Positions 1-8,804 are shown, numbered from the stretch's first letter. The stretch: 64,000 nucleotides of DNA from a bacterium (GCA_028277985.1 JANQFG010000208.1:124001-188000); one strand, 5' to 3'. Made by a program: numbers and translations. Notes: generated by a model not told the origin, from the sequence alone.

Positions 1-1325
1 AGAGCTACCGATCCAATCTGGAGGCGATCTTCCGGAGCGTGAAGGACGCGATCATCACGGTAGACAACGAGATGCAAGTGATCGCAGCCAATGAGGCGAC
101 GAGCAGGATTTGCGGCATCGATCCGAAAGACATGGTGGGCAGGGAATTCAACGAAGCCGTCTGGGACTGTCAGAAATCCTGTCACGAAGTTCTGCGCGAA
201 GCGCTGAGAAACAAGAGCACCATACGGGAGTACCGGGCCGAGTGCAGCCACCATGATCGGGCGAAGCAGGTCGTGGTACTCACCAGTTCCCCGCTCCTGG
301 ACCGGGACGGCGAGTTCCTGGGTGCGGTTCTCGTCATCAGGGACATCACCAAGTTGAGCAACCTCGAGCGCGAGTTGCGGGAGCGACACGAGTTCCACCA
401 CATAGTGGGCAAGAGCAAGAAGATGAGGGAGCTCTACGACCTTCTGGAAGACCTCGCCGACATCGAAACCACGGTGCTGATAACCGGAGAGAGCGGCACG
501 GGCAAGGAGATGGTCGCCAAGGCGCTCCACTACACGGGAGCGCGGAGCGCAAAACCGCTGGTCATCGTGAACTGCTCGGCCCTGGCGGAAAACGTTCTCG
601 AGAGCGAACTCTTCGGCCACGTGAAAGGCGCTTTCACAGGAGCGATCAAAGACAGACAGGGGAGGTTTCAAGCGGCTGAAGGCGGAACGATTCTGCTGGA
701 CGAGATTGGCGACATTTCTCCCAGGATCCAGTTGAAGCTCCTCAGGGTTCTTCAGGAAAAGGAATTCGAGCGCGTGGGCGATTCCTCTGCCGTAAAGGTG
801 GACGTTCGCGTTATTGCCGCCACCAACCAGGACTTGGGCGAAAAGGTGAAGACGGGGCAGTTTCGCAGCGACCTTTACTACCGTTTGAAAGTCATGGAGA
901 TCACGCTACCCCCCCTGCGGGATCGGCTTGAAGACATTCCACTGCTGGTGAATCATTACCGCGATCTCTTCAACGGCACGTTCAAAAAGGGGATCGACGG
1001 CGTATCCGACAAGGTGCTCGGGTTGTTCATGAGCTATCCCTGGCCCGGGAATGTGCGCGAGTTGAGGCACGCGATGGAACGTGCCTTTGTGCTCTGTCAT
1101 GACCGCCTGATCGCGGCCGACCATCTGCCCAGCGATATCAGGGAATCCGCCGGAGAGGCAAAGCCCTTGCACGGCGTTAAGCCCTCGGTGGACCCGGATG
1201 ACATCCTCTCTGCCCTCGAGAAGACCAAGTGGAACAAAACGGAGGCAGCGCGTCTCCTGGGTATCAGCCGCCGCACCCTGTATCGCAAAATCGCCAAGAA
1301 TCCGGTCACAGACCCTTCCGAGTGA
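1..1325 (+). CDS. Sigma-54-dependent transcriptional activator (PAS-AAA+-Fis HTH), 5' end outside window
   Basis: Enhancer-binding protein expected to remodel sigma-54 RNA polymerase by ATP hydrolysis. The frame is open at the left edge (codons run in phase from base 3), so the in-frame GTG at 39 is not the true start; about 440 residues are visible. In order: a PAS sensor domain, then an AAA+ domain with Walker A GESGTGKE (486-509), the sigma-54 contact loop GAFTGA (627-644) and Walker B ILLDEIGD, and a C-terminal Fis-type helix-turn-helix (TEAARLLGISRRTLYRK). No receiver domain is seen in the visible part, so control is probably by a ligand sensed by PAS or by domains upstream. It sits just ahead of the dehydratase operon in the same direction and is the obvious candidate activator of it. 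Family call is firm; target and ligand are inference. Confidence 0.93.
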   Translation, partial: SYRSNLEAIFRSVKDAIITVDNEMQVIAANEATSRICGIDPKDMVGREFNEAVWDCQKSCHEVLREALRNKSTIREYRAECSHHDRAKQVVVLTSSPLLDRDGEFLGAVLVIRDITKLSNLERELRERHEFHHIVGKSKKMRELYDLLEDLADIETTVLITGESGTGKEMVAKALHYTGARSAKPLVIVNCSALAENVLESELFGHVKGAFTGAIKDRQGRFQAAEGGTILLDEIGDISPRIQLKLLRVLQEKEFERVGDSSAVKVDVRVIAATNQDLGEKVKTGQFRSDLYYRLKVMEITLPPLRDRLEDIPLLVNHYRDLFNGTFKKGIDGVSDKVLGLFMSYPWPGNVRELRHAMERAFVLCHDRLIAADHLPSDIRESAGEAKPLHGVKPSVDPDDILSALEKTKWNKTEAARLLGISRRTLYRKIAKNPVTDPSE

Positions 1326-1326
1326 C

Positions 1327-1372
1327 TGTGCCATGACACATATTGTGCCACAAGGATGTGTGACGTGGCACA
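1327..1372. promoter_or_regulatory. Cluster of TGTGnCA dyads, possible activator-binding (enhancer) sites
   Basis: Directly after the regulator stop codon lie an imperfect palindrome TGTGCCATGACACA (1327-1340) and a perfect 8-bp inverted repeat, TGTGCCAC at 1344-1351 against GTGGCACA at 1365-1372. There is no T-run after it, so a terminator is unlikely. Repeated dyads 90-135 bp upstream of a possible -24/-12 element are the usual arrangement for a sigma-54 activator. Site function is inferred. Confidence 0.5.
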
Positions 1373-1461
1373 CCTTCATTGCATAACCCTCCACAACTCC
1401 TTTTCCGCTTCTTCTATCTAAGTCATTGTAATTCAAATAGAATTTCTCGAATACCGCTGCC

Positions 1462-1476
1462 TGGCATGCGTATTGA
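1462..1476 (+). promoter_or_regulatory. Possible sigma-54 (-24/-12) promoter
   Basis: TGGCAT-N5-TTGA keeps the sigma-54 spacing of the GG and TG elements, but the -12 GC is GA here, so the match is imperfect. It lies about 105 bp before the thioredoxin-like gene and downstream of the TGTGnCA dyads. Confidence 0.35.
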
Positions 1477-1579
1477 TTTACCCCTCAAGCCAAGGCAAGC
1501 CGTCCCACTCCAAAGAACCTCTTGATACACCGGGCTCCAAGCCCCAAACCGGCAAGGCCCAAGATCCTCCGAGGCTTCC

Positions 1580-1978
1580 ATGGCGACAGCGACCGAAACT
1601 GCCTACGCCAAAAAGACCTGCAAGCGAATCAGGCCGGATAATTTCGACGCGGAAATCGTGAAGGAACCAAGACCCGTGCTCCTTTCCTGCATGCTCCAGG
1701 GGGAGGGGTTCAGGGAGCAGCTTGCGGTTATCGAGAGCGTATCCGAGAGGTTCGCACATACGCTCAAGGTATGCTTGCTCGACGACGGCTACATCGGGGC
1801 CTTCGAGAACAGGCTGGGTGTAAGAGGAACTCCCACCTTTTTGGTGTTGAAGGAAGGGATCGAAATAGACCGGATGTTAGGCACGGCAAGCATGGAAACC
1901 TTGGCCGCTTTTCTGGTTCGGTCCTTGCCGGAACTCGAGGGGGGCCACCCAAAAGGGAAGAAGGGGGAAGATTCATGA
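1580..1978 (+). CDS. Thioredoxin-fold protein without CxxC
   Basis: A 132-residue protein with the second half of a thioredoxin fold visible: a beta-strand LKVCLLDDGYIG followed by GVRGTPTFLVLKEG, where TP is the family's cis-proline, then a glycine-containing last strand and helix. The usual redox CxxC is missing; only isolated cysteines (near residues 14, 36 and 65) are present, so it is more likely a structural or chaperone-like member than a disulfide reductase. GAGG about ten bases before the ATG supports the start. Its stop codon overlaps the next ATG (ATGA), so it is co-translated with the DUF1329 gene and is the first gene of the operon. Role in the pathway unknown. Confidence 0.72.
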   Translation: MATATETAYAKKTCKRIRPDNFDAEIVKEPRPVLLSCMLQGEGFREQLAVIESVSERFAHTLKVCLLDDGYIGAFENRLGVRGTPTFLVLKEGIEIDRMLGTASMETLAAFLVRSLPELEGGHPKGKKGEDS

Positions 1979-3288
1979 GAAGTCCAGCCTGTTTGATGAT
2001 TCTGGTGTCTTTTGTCTGTTTCACCGTTTCGATGTCCGGGACGGCCGCGGGAGACGTGGCGCCCGGCGACATTCTGGACAAATCGAATTGGGAGAATGCA
2101 CAAGGGCTCCTGCCCGAGGCGGTGCTCAATTGGGTGAAGAACGGCGACATGACCATGGCCATCGACCAACTGGAGTACGATCCAAGGGAGTATGTGCCCG
2201 CGGTGGCCAGAAAATCGTATGGGGTCAACCAGGGAATATACGAAGTGGACGCTGAAGACATGATCATCGAAGCGAGCACGGGCAAACCGCCGAAGTTCAT
2301 CGAGGGCGTTCCCTTTCCTGAGGAAACCGACATCGACATGGAGGATCCAAAGGCCGGAACCAAGATCATGTACAACAAGTTCTACCACACCTACAGCGCG
2401 GGAAATCAGAAATTCCCCTTCGGTACGGTTTGGGTCAGCCGCAATCACGGGTTCGAACGAGAGGTGAAGTGCGAATGGCAACAGTACCCGCTCAATGGCT
2501 TTCCGGGGCACAAGAACCAGTCGAACCGCGAGGGTTACGAACGATTCGCACTCATCCGCGTACTGGCTCCTTTTGACATCGCGGGAACGAATATCCTGCT
2601 CATGCGGTACCTGGACAAGAAAGCAGACACCACCCTTGCGTACGTGCCCGCCATCCGCCGGGTCCGGCGAATGAGCCCGGCCAACCGTTCCGACTCGTTC
2701 ATCGGTTCGGACTGCTGTGTGGACGATGCCTGGTGTTTCGACGGAAAGGTGAGCGGCTTCTCCTGGAAGCTGCTCAGAAAGCAGGAGTCCCTGTTGCCCT
2801 TCCTGGACACGAAGGTGCTGCCCCTCGAAAAGAACGGCGGACACGGATGGGTGACAGGGAAGAACATCAAGCAGATCCGGTACGGTTACGAGGAAGAAGG
2901 CTGGCAGGGGTCCCCGTGGATGGCAACGAACCTGATCTGGGTGAAGCGGCCGACTTATGTGATCGAGATGAAGCCGAAGGACCCGTACTACAACTACGGC
3001 ACCCAGTACGTGTGGATCGATGCGGAAGTGAACTGGATGATCGTCTGGAAGATCATCTATGACCGCGCGGACAAGTACTGGAAGGTCGTGTGGTACTCCT
3101 ACGGGGGAGCGGCGAGCCCGGACGACCAGACCCGGCTCATCACCGGCACCTCCATGCAGTGCATCGACGACCGCACGGGTCACGGCACGATCATCCGGTT
3201 TCCCGAACCGAAAAACCAATGGGCCTACGGGGCGAAGCTGAACAAGAACGACTACTCCCTGGGCGGGTTCCAGAAGCTGTGCAAATAG
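1975..3288 (+). CDS. DUF1329 family envelope protein
   Basis: 437 residues beginning with a signal peptide (MRSPACLMILVSFVCFTVSM, cleavage near TAAG), followed by a DUF1329 domain. Members resemble outer-membrane lipoprotein-sorting proteins of the LolA/LolB type and are usually encoded beside RND/MMPL transporters and DUF1302 barrels, so a role in carrying a hydrophobic molecule through the periplasm is likely. The start at 1975 was chosen because it gives the signal peptide and overlaps the upstream stop by four bases; longer in-frame starts give no sensible N-terminus. Tryptophan- and tyrosine-rich stretches run through the C-terminal half. A second DUF1329 protein lies at 54356-55813. Its presence inside a cytoplasmic CoA-enzyme operon is unusual and suggests that the substrate is imported from outside. 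Confidence 0.83.
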   Translation: MRSPACLMILVSFVCFTVSMSGTAAGDVAPGDILDKSNWENAQGLLPEAVLNWVKNGDMTMAIDQLEYDPREYVPAVARKSYGVNQGIYEVDAEDMIIEASTGKPPKFIEGVPFPEETDIDMEDPKAGTKIMYNKFYHTYSAGNQKFPFGTVWVSRNHGFEREVKCEWQQYPLNGFPGHKNQSNREGYERFALIRVLAPFDIAGTNILLMRYLDKKADTTLAYVPAIRRVRRMSPANRSDSFIGSDCCVDDAWCFDGKVSGFSWKLLRKQESLLPFLDTKVLPLEKNGGHGWVTGKNIKQIRYGYEEEGWQGSPWMATNLIWVKRPTYVIEMKPKDPYYNYGTQYVWIDAEVNWMIVWKIIYDRADKYWKVVWYSYGGAASPDDQTRLITGTSMQCIDDRTGHGTIIRFPEPKNQWAYGAKLNKNDYSLGGFQKLCK

Positions 3289-3319
3289 CGCGGCCGAGGC
3301 TGGGACAAAGGAGGCAGAC

Positions 3320-4498
3320 ATGGCTGAAGATATCCTGCGTGAAGCAAGCGGACTGATCCGCAACATCAGCAACCGGCACGTGGATGAATGGAAGGCCTCG
3401 GGCAAACCCGTGGTCGGCTACTTCTGTCACTACGTGCCCCGAGAAGTCATCCTCGCGGCCGGCGCCCTGCCCTTGCGGCTTCGCGGTGCAGGCTCGGAGG
3501 ACTCCTCATCGGGCGATGCCTACCTGAGCAGTCGGCTGTGCACATTTGCCCGCCACGTGATGAGCCTGGCCATCGACGGCCATTACGACTTCCTGGACGG
3601 TGAAATCTCCTCCAACTCCTGCGATCACGTACGCCGGTCGGCGGACGTGTTCCGAAAGAAGACGGGAATCGACTTCCACGGATTCATCTCCATCCCCCGT
3701 AACCCGCGGGAGAGCCTGTACGGATACTACCTCGAAGAGCTCCGGAAGCTGCTGGCCGGGATGGAGGAGCAGTTCGGGGTGAAGGCCGGCCCGGACGAAC
3801 TGCGTGACGCGATCCGACAGATCAACGCGAACAGGGATCGTCTGCGACAGATCAACGAAATGAGGGCGGAGGACCAGCCGAAGTTGTCGGGCGCCGAGGC
3901 CCTCACGATCCACATCGCTTCGCAGGTCTTGCCGCCGGCAGTGTTCATCGACCTCGCGGATCGGCTGATCGAGGCGCTGAAAGATCGGCCCGGGCTGGAC
4001 ACGAGTCGGGGCCGCCTGGTCATGATCGGCGCCGAACTCGATGAGCCGGAATACCTGGAGGCGATCGAAAGCCAGGGGGCCCTCGTGGTTGGGGATCTCC
4101 TCTGCTTCGGCGGCCGCTCTGTGCTCGCACCCTTGGATGAAAACGCCGCGGATCCACTGGACGAGATCGGCCGGGCCTACTTCTTCAGCACTTCCTGCGC
4201 GAGGATGATCGGAGACTTCCCGAAACGATGGGAGGAGCTCAATCAGCTCTACGACAAGGTGCGCGGAGACGGCGTCATCTTCGAACGGATCATCTTCTGC
4301 GATCCCTGGGGCGCTGATCTGCACAACATCATGCACAGGATCGAGAAAGAGGATACCTTCCCCCTTCTTTCACTGACCCGGGAGTACAACATCGTGCCCA
4401 CGGGCCAGGTGAAAACCCGTGTACAGGCATTTCTCGAAAAGATCGAAATCGCCAAGGCTCAAAAGGCCCCAAAAGCGGCCGCTGGAGGTGCGAGATGA
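3320..4498 (+). CDS. 2-hydroxyacyl-CoA dehydratase / benzoyl-CoA reductase family subunit (BcrC/HgdB-like)
   Basis: 392-residue subunit of the family that performs ATP-driven radical chemistry on acyl-CoA thioesters (2-hydroxyacyl-CoA dehydratases and class I benzoyl-CoA reductases). Typical features: GYFCHYVPREVILAAGALP near residues 34-52, with a likely cluster-ligand cysteine, then SRLCTFARH, SNSCDHVRRS, STSCARMIGDFPKR and IIFCDPWG, which supply the other conserved cysteines. A good Shine-Dalgarno (AAAGGAGG) precedes the ATG. It overlaps the next gene by four bases (ATGA) and is followed by the second subunit and the activase, so the enzyme is complete. Which reaction is catalysed cannot be told from sequence; a steroid, terpenoid or alicyclic acyl-CoA is as possible as an aromatic one. 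Confidence 0.87.
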   Translation: MAEDILREASGLIRNISNRHVDEWKASGKPVVGYFCHYVPREVILAAGALPLRLRGAGSEDSSSGDAYLSSRLCTFARHVMSLAIDGHYDFLDGEISSNSCDHVRRSADVFRKKTGIDFHGFISIPRNPRESLYGYYLEELRKLLAGMEEQFGVKAGPDELRDAIRQINANRDRLRQINEMRAEDQPKLSGAEALTIHIASQVLPPAVFIDLADRLIEALKDRPGLDTSRGRLVMIGAELDEPEYLEAIESQGALVVGDLLCFGGRSVLAPLDENAADPLDEIGRAYFFSTSCARMIGDFPKRWEELNQLYDKVRGDGVIFERIIFCDPWGADLHNIMHRIEKEDTFPLLSLTREYNIVPTGQVKTRVQAFLEKIEIAKAQKAPKAAAGGAR

Positions 4499-5814
4499 AG
4501 AGCAACGACATCATCAACATGCGTGAATGGCGTGAGATGTTCGAAACACTGCCGGTTCTCCAGAGCTTCTTCGGTGGCGACAAGGACAGTCACGGCATCA
4601 ATTCCCTGCTCCGCGGACTCGCGATACATCTCGAACAGATGCTCGCCCACGCGGACGCAGGCAAGCCCTTTGTCTGGTACAACCTCGGTTTCAACTCCGA
4701 ACTGATCTATGCGCTGGGGGGAGCCCACCCGATCACCATCGAACTGATCGGGGCACTGCACAGCTGTCTGTTCAACAGCCAGAACGCCCTCGACTTCATC
4801 GACGAGGCACAGGCAGTGGGGATCCCGGCGGACTGCTGCTCGGCGGACAAGCTGGCCATCGGGGCGATCCACAGAGGTCTCTACCCGAAGCCTTCCTGCA
4901 CGGTGGGCATCAACACGCCGTGCGACGCACAGGTTCTGAGCACCCAGGTGATGGCAGAGCTTGGTGAGGCCCCGTTCTTCCCGATCGACGTGCCCTACTA
5001 TCACAACGAGGAGACGATCCTCCACGTGGCGGCCCAGCTCAAGGAACTGGTCCCGTTTCTGGAGGAGCACACGGGTTTGAGGATGGACGTCGACCGGCTT
5101 CGGGAGGCGTGTGAGATGTCGAACCGGATGGCGGAGAACCTCTGGGAGTGGCTGGACTGGCGCAAGCAGGTGCCCCTGACTCAGACCAGCAAGATCGTCG
5201 GCTTCACTCTCTTTCTGCAGATGGTCTTCACCGGCTCTCAAATGGGCGTGGACATCACCGGGGATCTTCTGCGTGAGGCGAGGGAAAGGTGCGAGAGAGG
5301 AGAGAAGTTCTTCGAGGAGAGGGTTCGGGCTGTCTGGTACCAGGACGCCGTCTGGACCGACCTGCAGATCTACGACAGATTTGAGCGGGAGCTCGGGCTG
5401 ACAGTTCCGGTAGACATCTTCGGCTATTACGCCAATCAAGGCCTGATCGACACGAGCACGGCCGATACGATGATTTACGGGCTGGCCCGCAAGCTCGTCA
5501 ACTGCCATCCCATGGCACGGCAGTTCCGCGGAGACATCGATTTCTACATCGACGACGCCATGTATCTGCTGGAAGCCTACAAGGCGGATTGCTTCATCTT
5601 TGCGGGACACATCGCCTGCAAGCATGCGTGGGGCGGTGTAGGCCTTTTCAAGGAGGCGTGTCGCCGCGCGGACATTCCACTTCTGGTCTTCGAATTCGAC
5701 ATGTTCGACCCACGGGTCACGTCCTACGACGATGTGTACTTCGAAGTGGAGCGGTTTGTGAACGAGGTCGTATGGCCCCGCAAGCAGCGCGGTCAAGCAC
5801 GAATGAGCGCGTAA
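4495..5814 (+). CDS. 2-hydroxyacyl-CoA dehydratase / benzoyl-CoA reductase family subunit (BcrB/HgdA-like)
   Basis: 439-residue partner subunit of the preceding protein. Recognisable family segments are YNLGFNSELIYALGGAHP (residues ~62-79), IPADCCSADKLAIGAIHRG, and near the C-terminus FAGHIACKHAWGGVGLFKE, where cysteines likely hold the [4Fe-4S] cluster at the subunit interface. Translation is coupled to the upstream gene through an ATGA overlap. Length agrees with BcrB/BzdO-type subunits. The paired subunits next to one activase resemble the dehydratase layout (HgdC homodimer) more than Thauera benzoyl-CoA reductase, which has two different ATPase subunits. Substrate unknown. Confidence 0.87.
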   Translation: MKSNDIINMREWREMFETLPVLQSFFGGDKDSHGINSLLRGLAIHLEQMLAHADAGKPFVWYNLGFNSELIYALGGAHPITIELIGALHSCLFNSQNALDFIDEAQAVGIPADCCSADKLAIGAIHRGLYPKPSCTVGINTPCDAQVLSTQVMAELGEAPFFPIDVPYYHNEETILHVAAQLKELVPFLEEHTGLRMDVDRLREACEMSNRMAENLWEWLDWRKQVPLTQTSKIVGFTLFLQMVFTGSQMGVDITGDLLREARERCERGEKFFEERVRAVWYQDAVWTDLQIYDRFERELGLTVPVDIFGYYANQGLIDTSTADTMIYGLARKLVNCHPMARQFRGDIDFYIDDAMYLLEAYKADCFIFAGHIACKHAWGGVGLFKEACRRADIPLLVFEFDMFDPRVTSYDDVYFEVERFVNEVVWPRKQRGQARMSA

Positions 5815-5827
5815 CGGGAGATCAGTG

Positions 5828-6628
5828 ATGACGATTACTGCAGGCGTTGACATCGGATCCACGGCCTCGAAGACGGTCATCCTGGTCGATCGTGAACCGG
5901 CCGCACAGGTTATCGGGCCGAGCTCCACGAACCCGAAGCGCACGGCCCGTGAAATCTACGACAAGGCCCTGGCGACGGCAGGCTTGAACGCCTCCGAAGT
6001 GGAATTCATCGTGGGCACCGGCTACGGCCGCACCCAGGTCGATTTTGCCACCAAGAACATCTCGGAAATCACCTGCCACGGACGGGGTGCGCATTTTCTG
6101 CAGCCCTCCGTGCGCACGGTCATCGACGTGGGCGGTCAGGACACCAAGGCGATCTGCGTGGACTCGCAAGGCAACCTGCTCGATTTCGCAATGAACGACA
6201 AGTGCGCCGCAGGCACCGGGAGATTCCTGGAGGCCATGTCCCGGTCGATGGAGGTGACCATCGACAAGATGGAGGAACACTATTTCGGAAATGGGGATCC
6301 CTGCACCATCACGGCGATGTGCAGCGTTTTCGCCGAGAGTGAGGTGATCAACCTGATCAACGAGGGCGTTGAGCTTCCCCGCATCGTCAAGGGACTGCTC
6401 CAGTCCCTGGTCATCCGGGTTGCCTCTCTCACCCAGCGGCTGGGCGTGGTGGAAGACGTGGTCATGACCGGCGGTGTGGCCAAGAACCAGGGGGTCCAGG
6501 ACGCGATCGAGAAGAAGCTCAAGGTCAAAATGAAGGGCTTCAACGGGACCGATCCTCAGATCGTCGGTGCCCTGGGTGCAGCCCTGATCGCTGCGGACTT
6601 TGCGGAAGGCAAGGCCACAACGTCGTAG
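5828..6628 (+). CDS. Acyl-CoA dehydratase/reductase activase, ASKHA ATPase (HgdC/BcrD-like)
   Basis: 266-residue iron-sulfur ATPase that injects an electron at low potential into the two-subunit enzyme encoded upstream. Visible signatures: N-terminal phosphate-binding segment AGVDIGSTASKTVIL, VGTGYGRTQVDF, DVGGQDTKAICVD, and NDKCAAGTGRFLE, whose Cys together with the later MCSVFAESEVI Cys are the two ligands each monomer gives to the bridging [4Fe-4S] cluster; MTGGVAKNQGV follows. The ATG at 5828 is preferred over GTG at 5825 because GGGAG lies seven bases before it. Only one activase is present, so it presumably works as a homodimer. The family call is very firm. Confidence 0.93.
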   Translation: MTITAGVDIGSTASKTVILVDREPAAQVIGPSSTNPKRTAREIYDKALATAGLNASEVEFIVGTGYGRTQVDFATKNISEITCHGRGAHFLQPSVRTVIDVGGQDTKAICVDSQGNLLDFAMNDKCAAGTGRFLEAMSRSMEVTIDKMEEHYFGNGDPCTITAMCSVFAESEVINLINEGVELPRIVKGLLQSLVIRVASLTQRLGVVEDVVMTGGVAKNQGVQDAIEKKLKVKMKGFNGTDPQIVGALGAALIAADFAEGKATTS

Positions 6629-6664
6629 CACGCAACTCAAGGAGTCAAAGAAGGAGGTGAAGAA

Positions 6665-7330
6665 ATGGCGACCTCAACCCCACCGGAAACCACGGTGACC
6701 CTGGCCTCTTTTTTCAAGCGGCTCGAACCTCTCGAGGAGATCGTTCGCGTGTTCATGTCCCAGGCGCGAATGAGCGCGCTGTTTACCTTCAAGGGCCCGA
6801 CCGATGAAAAGAGGGTCCTTATGGATTTCAGCAAGTCGCCGGCTCGCGTGTCGGTCGAAAACGGGGTCAGCTCCGGAGATGTTTACGTCACGATCAACGG
6901 CGGCGTGATGCACGATATCTTCCTTGAACGGACCAAACCCGGCGTGGCTCTGGGAAGAAGGGAACTGCTCCTACGAGGCCCGGTCATGTCTCTGTCGAAG
7001 GTCCTCCCACTCTTCGACATTGCCCCCATGCTTTACAGAGAGCATCTCTGCGATATCGGATACGACGGTTATGCACGCGAACCAGGCAAGACCCTGTCAA
7101 AGGAGGAAATCATGAGCGAGCAAGTCTTCAAGGGTGAGGCCATTCCCCTCGTAAAGCTGTCCGGCCTGGAGAAGGTGGGCACCAAACTCATCAACGGCCT
7201 AGCCTACGGCATCGGTTTCGTGGTCGGCCTGATCAGATATCGACTGTTCAAGAAGCTGAGCCTCTTCGGGGTGCTCTCGGCAATGTCGAACGGACTGGTA
7301 GCGGCCACTCCGGCCGAGCTGAAACGCTAA
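6665..7330 (+). CDS. SCP2-like lipid-binding domain protein with C-terminal hydrophobic segment
   Basis: 221 residues with a near-ideal Shine-Dalgarno (AAGGAGGTGA). Residues ~35-125 follow the SCP-2 sterol-transfer pattern: an extended strand pair (SALFTFKGPTDEKRVLMDFS), ARVSVENG, a DVYVTINGG strand, then helices and ELLLRGPVMSLSKVLPLF, the usual end of the fold. A short hydrophobic helix near residues 178-195 (INGLAYGIGFVVGLIRY) might bind the membrane. SCP2-like proteins bind sterols, fatty acyl-CoAs or other hydrophobic ligands, so this gene hints that the operon's substrate is bulky and apolar. The similarity is moderate and judged by eye; no catalytic residues are seen. Confidence 0.58.
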   Translation: MATSTPPETTVTLASFFKRLEPLEEIVRVFMSQARMSALFTFKGPTDEKRVLMDFSKSPARVSVENGVSSGDVYVTINGGVMHDIFLERTKPGVALGRRELLLRGPVMSLSKVLPLFDIAPMLYREHLCDIGYDGYAREPGKTLSKEEIMSEQVFKGEAIPLVKLSGLEKVGTKLINGLAYGIGFVVGLIRYRLFKKLSLFGVLSAMSNGLVAATPAELKR

Positions 7331-7368
7331 TCGTTGTTGTCCAGACCCAGAAAAGGGAGGGAGAGACC

Positions 7369-8715
7369 ATGTCACAACCCGTTCGGACCATTCAGACGGA
7401 CGTAGTCATCGCAGGCTCGGGGCCTGGTGGGGCGACCATGGCTCGTGAGCTGAGCAAGAAAGGGAAGCAGGTCGTTCTTTGTGAGGCAGGAACATACCAG
7501 AAGTTCAGGGGGAACTCCTCCATATTTCTTCTCGGCATGATGGACGGTCTCGGCTTCACCTTCTCGAAGGAAGGAACGTGGGTCCTGCGGCCCAAGACGG
7601 CAGGCGGGGCTTCCGTGGTCTTCTGCGGCACGGCCTGGCCGCCGCCGCCGTGGCTCAAGGAGAAATACGGCATCGATGTCGATAAAGAGGTGGACGAGGT
7701 CTACAAGGAGATTCCCATCCAGCCCCTTCCGGACAAGCTGGTCGGGGTGGCTGCCGGCAAGATGATGCAGGCGGCCCGGGACATCGGCCTGGACTGGAAC
7801 CCGATCGACAAGTGGATCCGGCCGGACAAGTGCGAACTGGATTGCGGCAAGTGTTTCTTCGGCTGCAAGCAGGGCGCCAAATGGACGGCCAAGGAGTTCG
7901 TCGACGAGGCGATGCAGAATGGAACCGAACTCCTGACCAAGACCACGGTAGACCGGGTGTTGACGCAGAACGGCAAGGCGGTGGGCGTCAGGGCCAAGAC
8001 TCCCAAGGGATGGACCGATATCATGGCCGATACGGTGATCCTTGCGGCCGGCGGCCAGGGCACGCCTCCGATCCTGCAGCGATCCGGCGTCTACGATGCC
8101 GGCCAGGGCTTCTTCGCGGACCCTCTCGTGTTCGTCATGGGCACGACGAACCATCAGGGTTCGTCATACGATGTCACGATGACGGCGGGCACGAATCTCT
8201 CCGATGACGGCATCGTGATGACCGATCTCATGCCCCCTCCCATGTTGTACGCCGGTCTCATGGCCCTTGGAGGGCCCAGTGGCTGGAAATCCATGCACAA
8301 GATGATCAACCTGAAAAAGACGATGAGCATCATGATCAAGGTGAGGGATGGCCTGGACGGCAGGATCAACCTGGACGAATCCTTCTCCAAGCCCATCGAC
8401 TATGAAACCCAGTGGAAGCTCAACAAGGGTGCCGCACTCGCCGAGGAGATTCTCCAGAAGGCAGGGGTAAAACGGGACAATCTCCTGAAGACCAGAATCA
8501 TCGGGGCCCATCCCGGTGGAACGGTCCGCATCGGGGAATTGCTGGATAAGGACTGCCAGACGCCCATCCAGAACTGCTACTGCATGGACACGACCATCAT
8601 CCCGGAACCATGGGGATTGCCCCCCACGGTCACGATCGTTGCCATGGCCAAACGGTTGGCCAATCATCTGACCGTTGACGCGGAGGCAAAGGTCGCCGTT
8701 CAAGAGCCGGCCTGA
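7369..8715 (+). CDS. GMC-like FAD-dependent oxidoreductase with conserved four-cysteine motif
   Basis: 448-residue flavoprotein. The N-terminus has a Rossmann FAD motif (VVIAGSGPGGATMARELSKKG) with the acidic ribose-binding residue in LCEAG; the C-terminus has AHPGGTVRIGELLD and WGLPPTVTIVAMAKRLA, which correspond to the GMC C-terminal domain with its catalytic histidine region. Between them Cys155, Cys159, Cys162 and Cys166 form C-x3-C-x2-C-x3-C followed by QGAKW, as in long-chain alcohol-oxidase-type GMC relatives; it could hold an FeS cluster. It probably oxidises an alcohol or alkene, or reduces a double bond, on the operon's substrate and hands electrons to the ferredoxin-like protein next door. 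Shine-Dalgarno GGGAGGGAGA supports the start. Confidence 0.8.
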   Translation: MSQPVRTIQTDVVIAGSGPGGATMARELSKKGKQVVLCEAGTYQKFRGNSSIFLLGMMDGLGFTFSKEGTWVLRPKTAGGASVVFCGTAWPPPPWLKEKYGIDVDKEVDEVYKEIPIQPLPDKLVGVAAGKMMQAARDIGLDWNPIDKWIRPDKCELDCGKCFFGCKQGAKWTAKEFVDEAMQNGTELLTKTTVDRVLTQNGKAVGVRAKTPKGWTDIMADTVILAAGGQGTPPILQRSGVYDAGQGFFADPLVFVMGTTNHQGSSYDVTMTAGTNLSDDGIVMTDLMPPPMLYAGLMALGGPSGWKSMHKMINLKKTMSIMIKVRDGLDGRINLDESFSKPIDYETQWKLNKGAALAEEILQKAGVKRDNLLKTRIIGAHPGGTVRIGELLDKDCQTPIQNCYCMDTTIIPEPWGLPPTVTIVAMAKRLANHLTVDAEAKVAVQEPA

Positions 8716-8804
8716 GCCGACAGAGACGGATTCGAAGGACCTAGGGGGTGTATGGACGAAGCGTCCGTAGACCCCCTTGTACCCTCATGTCAAGGAGAGA
8801 GCAA

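Noticed and set aside
1367..1385. TGGCAC ... TTGC as a sigma-54 promoter
   Set aside because: The distance between GG and GC is two bases too long for a -24/-12 element; the match at 1462 has correct spacing.
1789..3405. Long minus-strand open frame (538 codons) opposite the DUF1329 gene
   Set aside because: It has no family resemblance, lies opposite a gene with signal peptide and conserved domain, and is explained by GC-rich codon use.
4459..5943. Long minus-strand open frame opposite the BcrB-like gene
   Set aside because: Mirror of a clearly coding plus-strand gene; His/Val/Arg/Asp-rich composition typical of antisense frames.
3320..6628. Assignment as benzoyl-CoA reductase (bcrABCD)
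   Set aside because: Only one activase is present and the partner genes differ from known benzoyl-CoA clusters; the family allows many other acyl-CoA substrates, so only the family is named.
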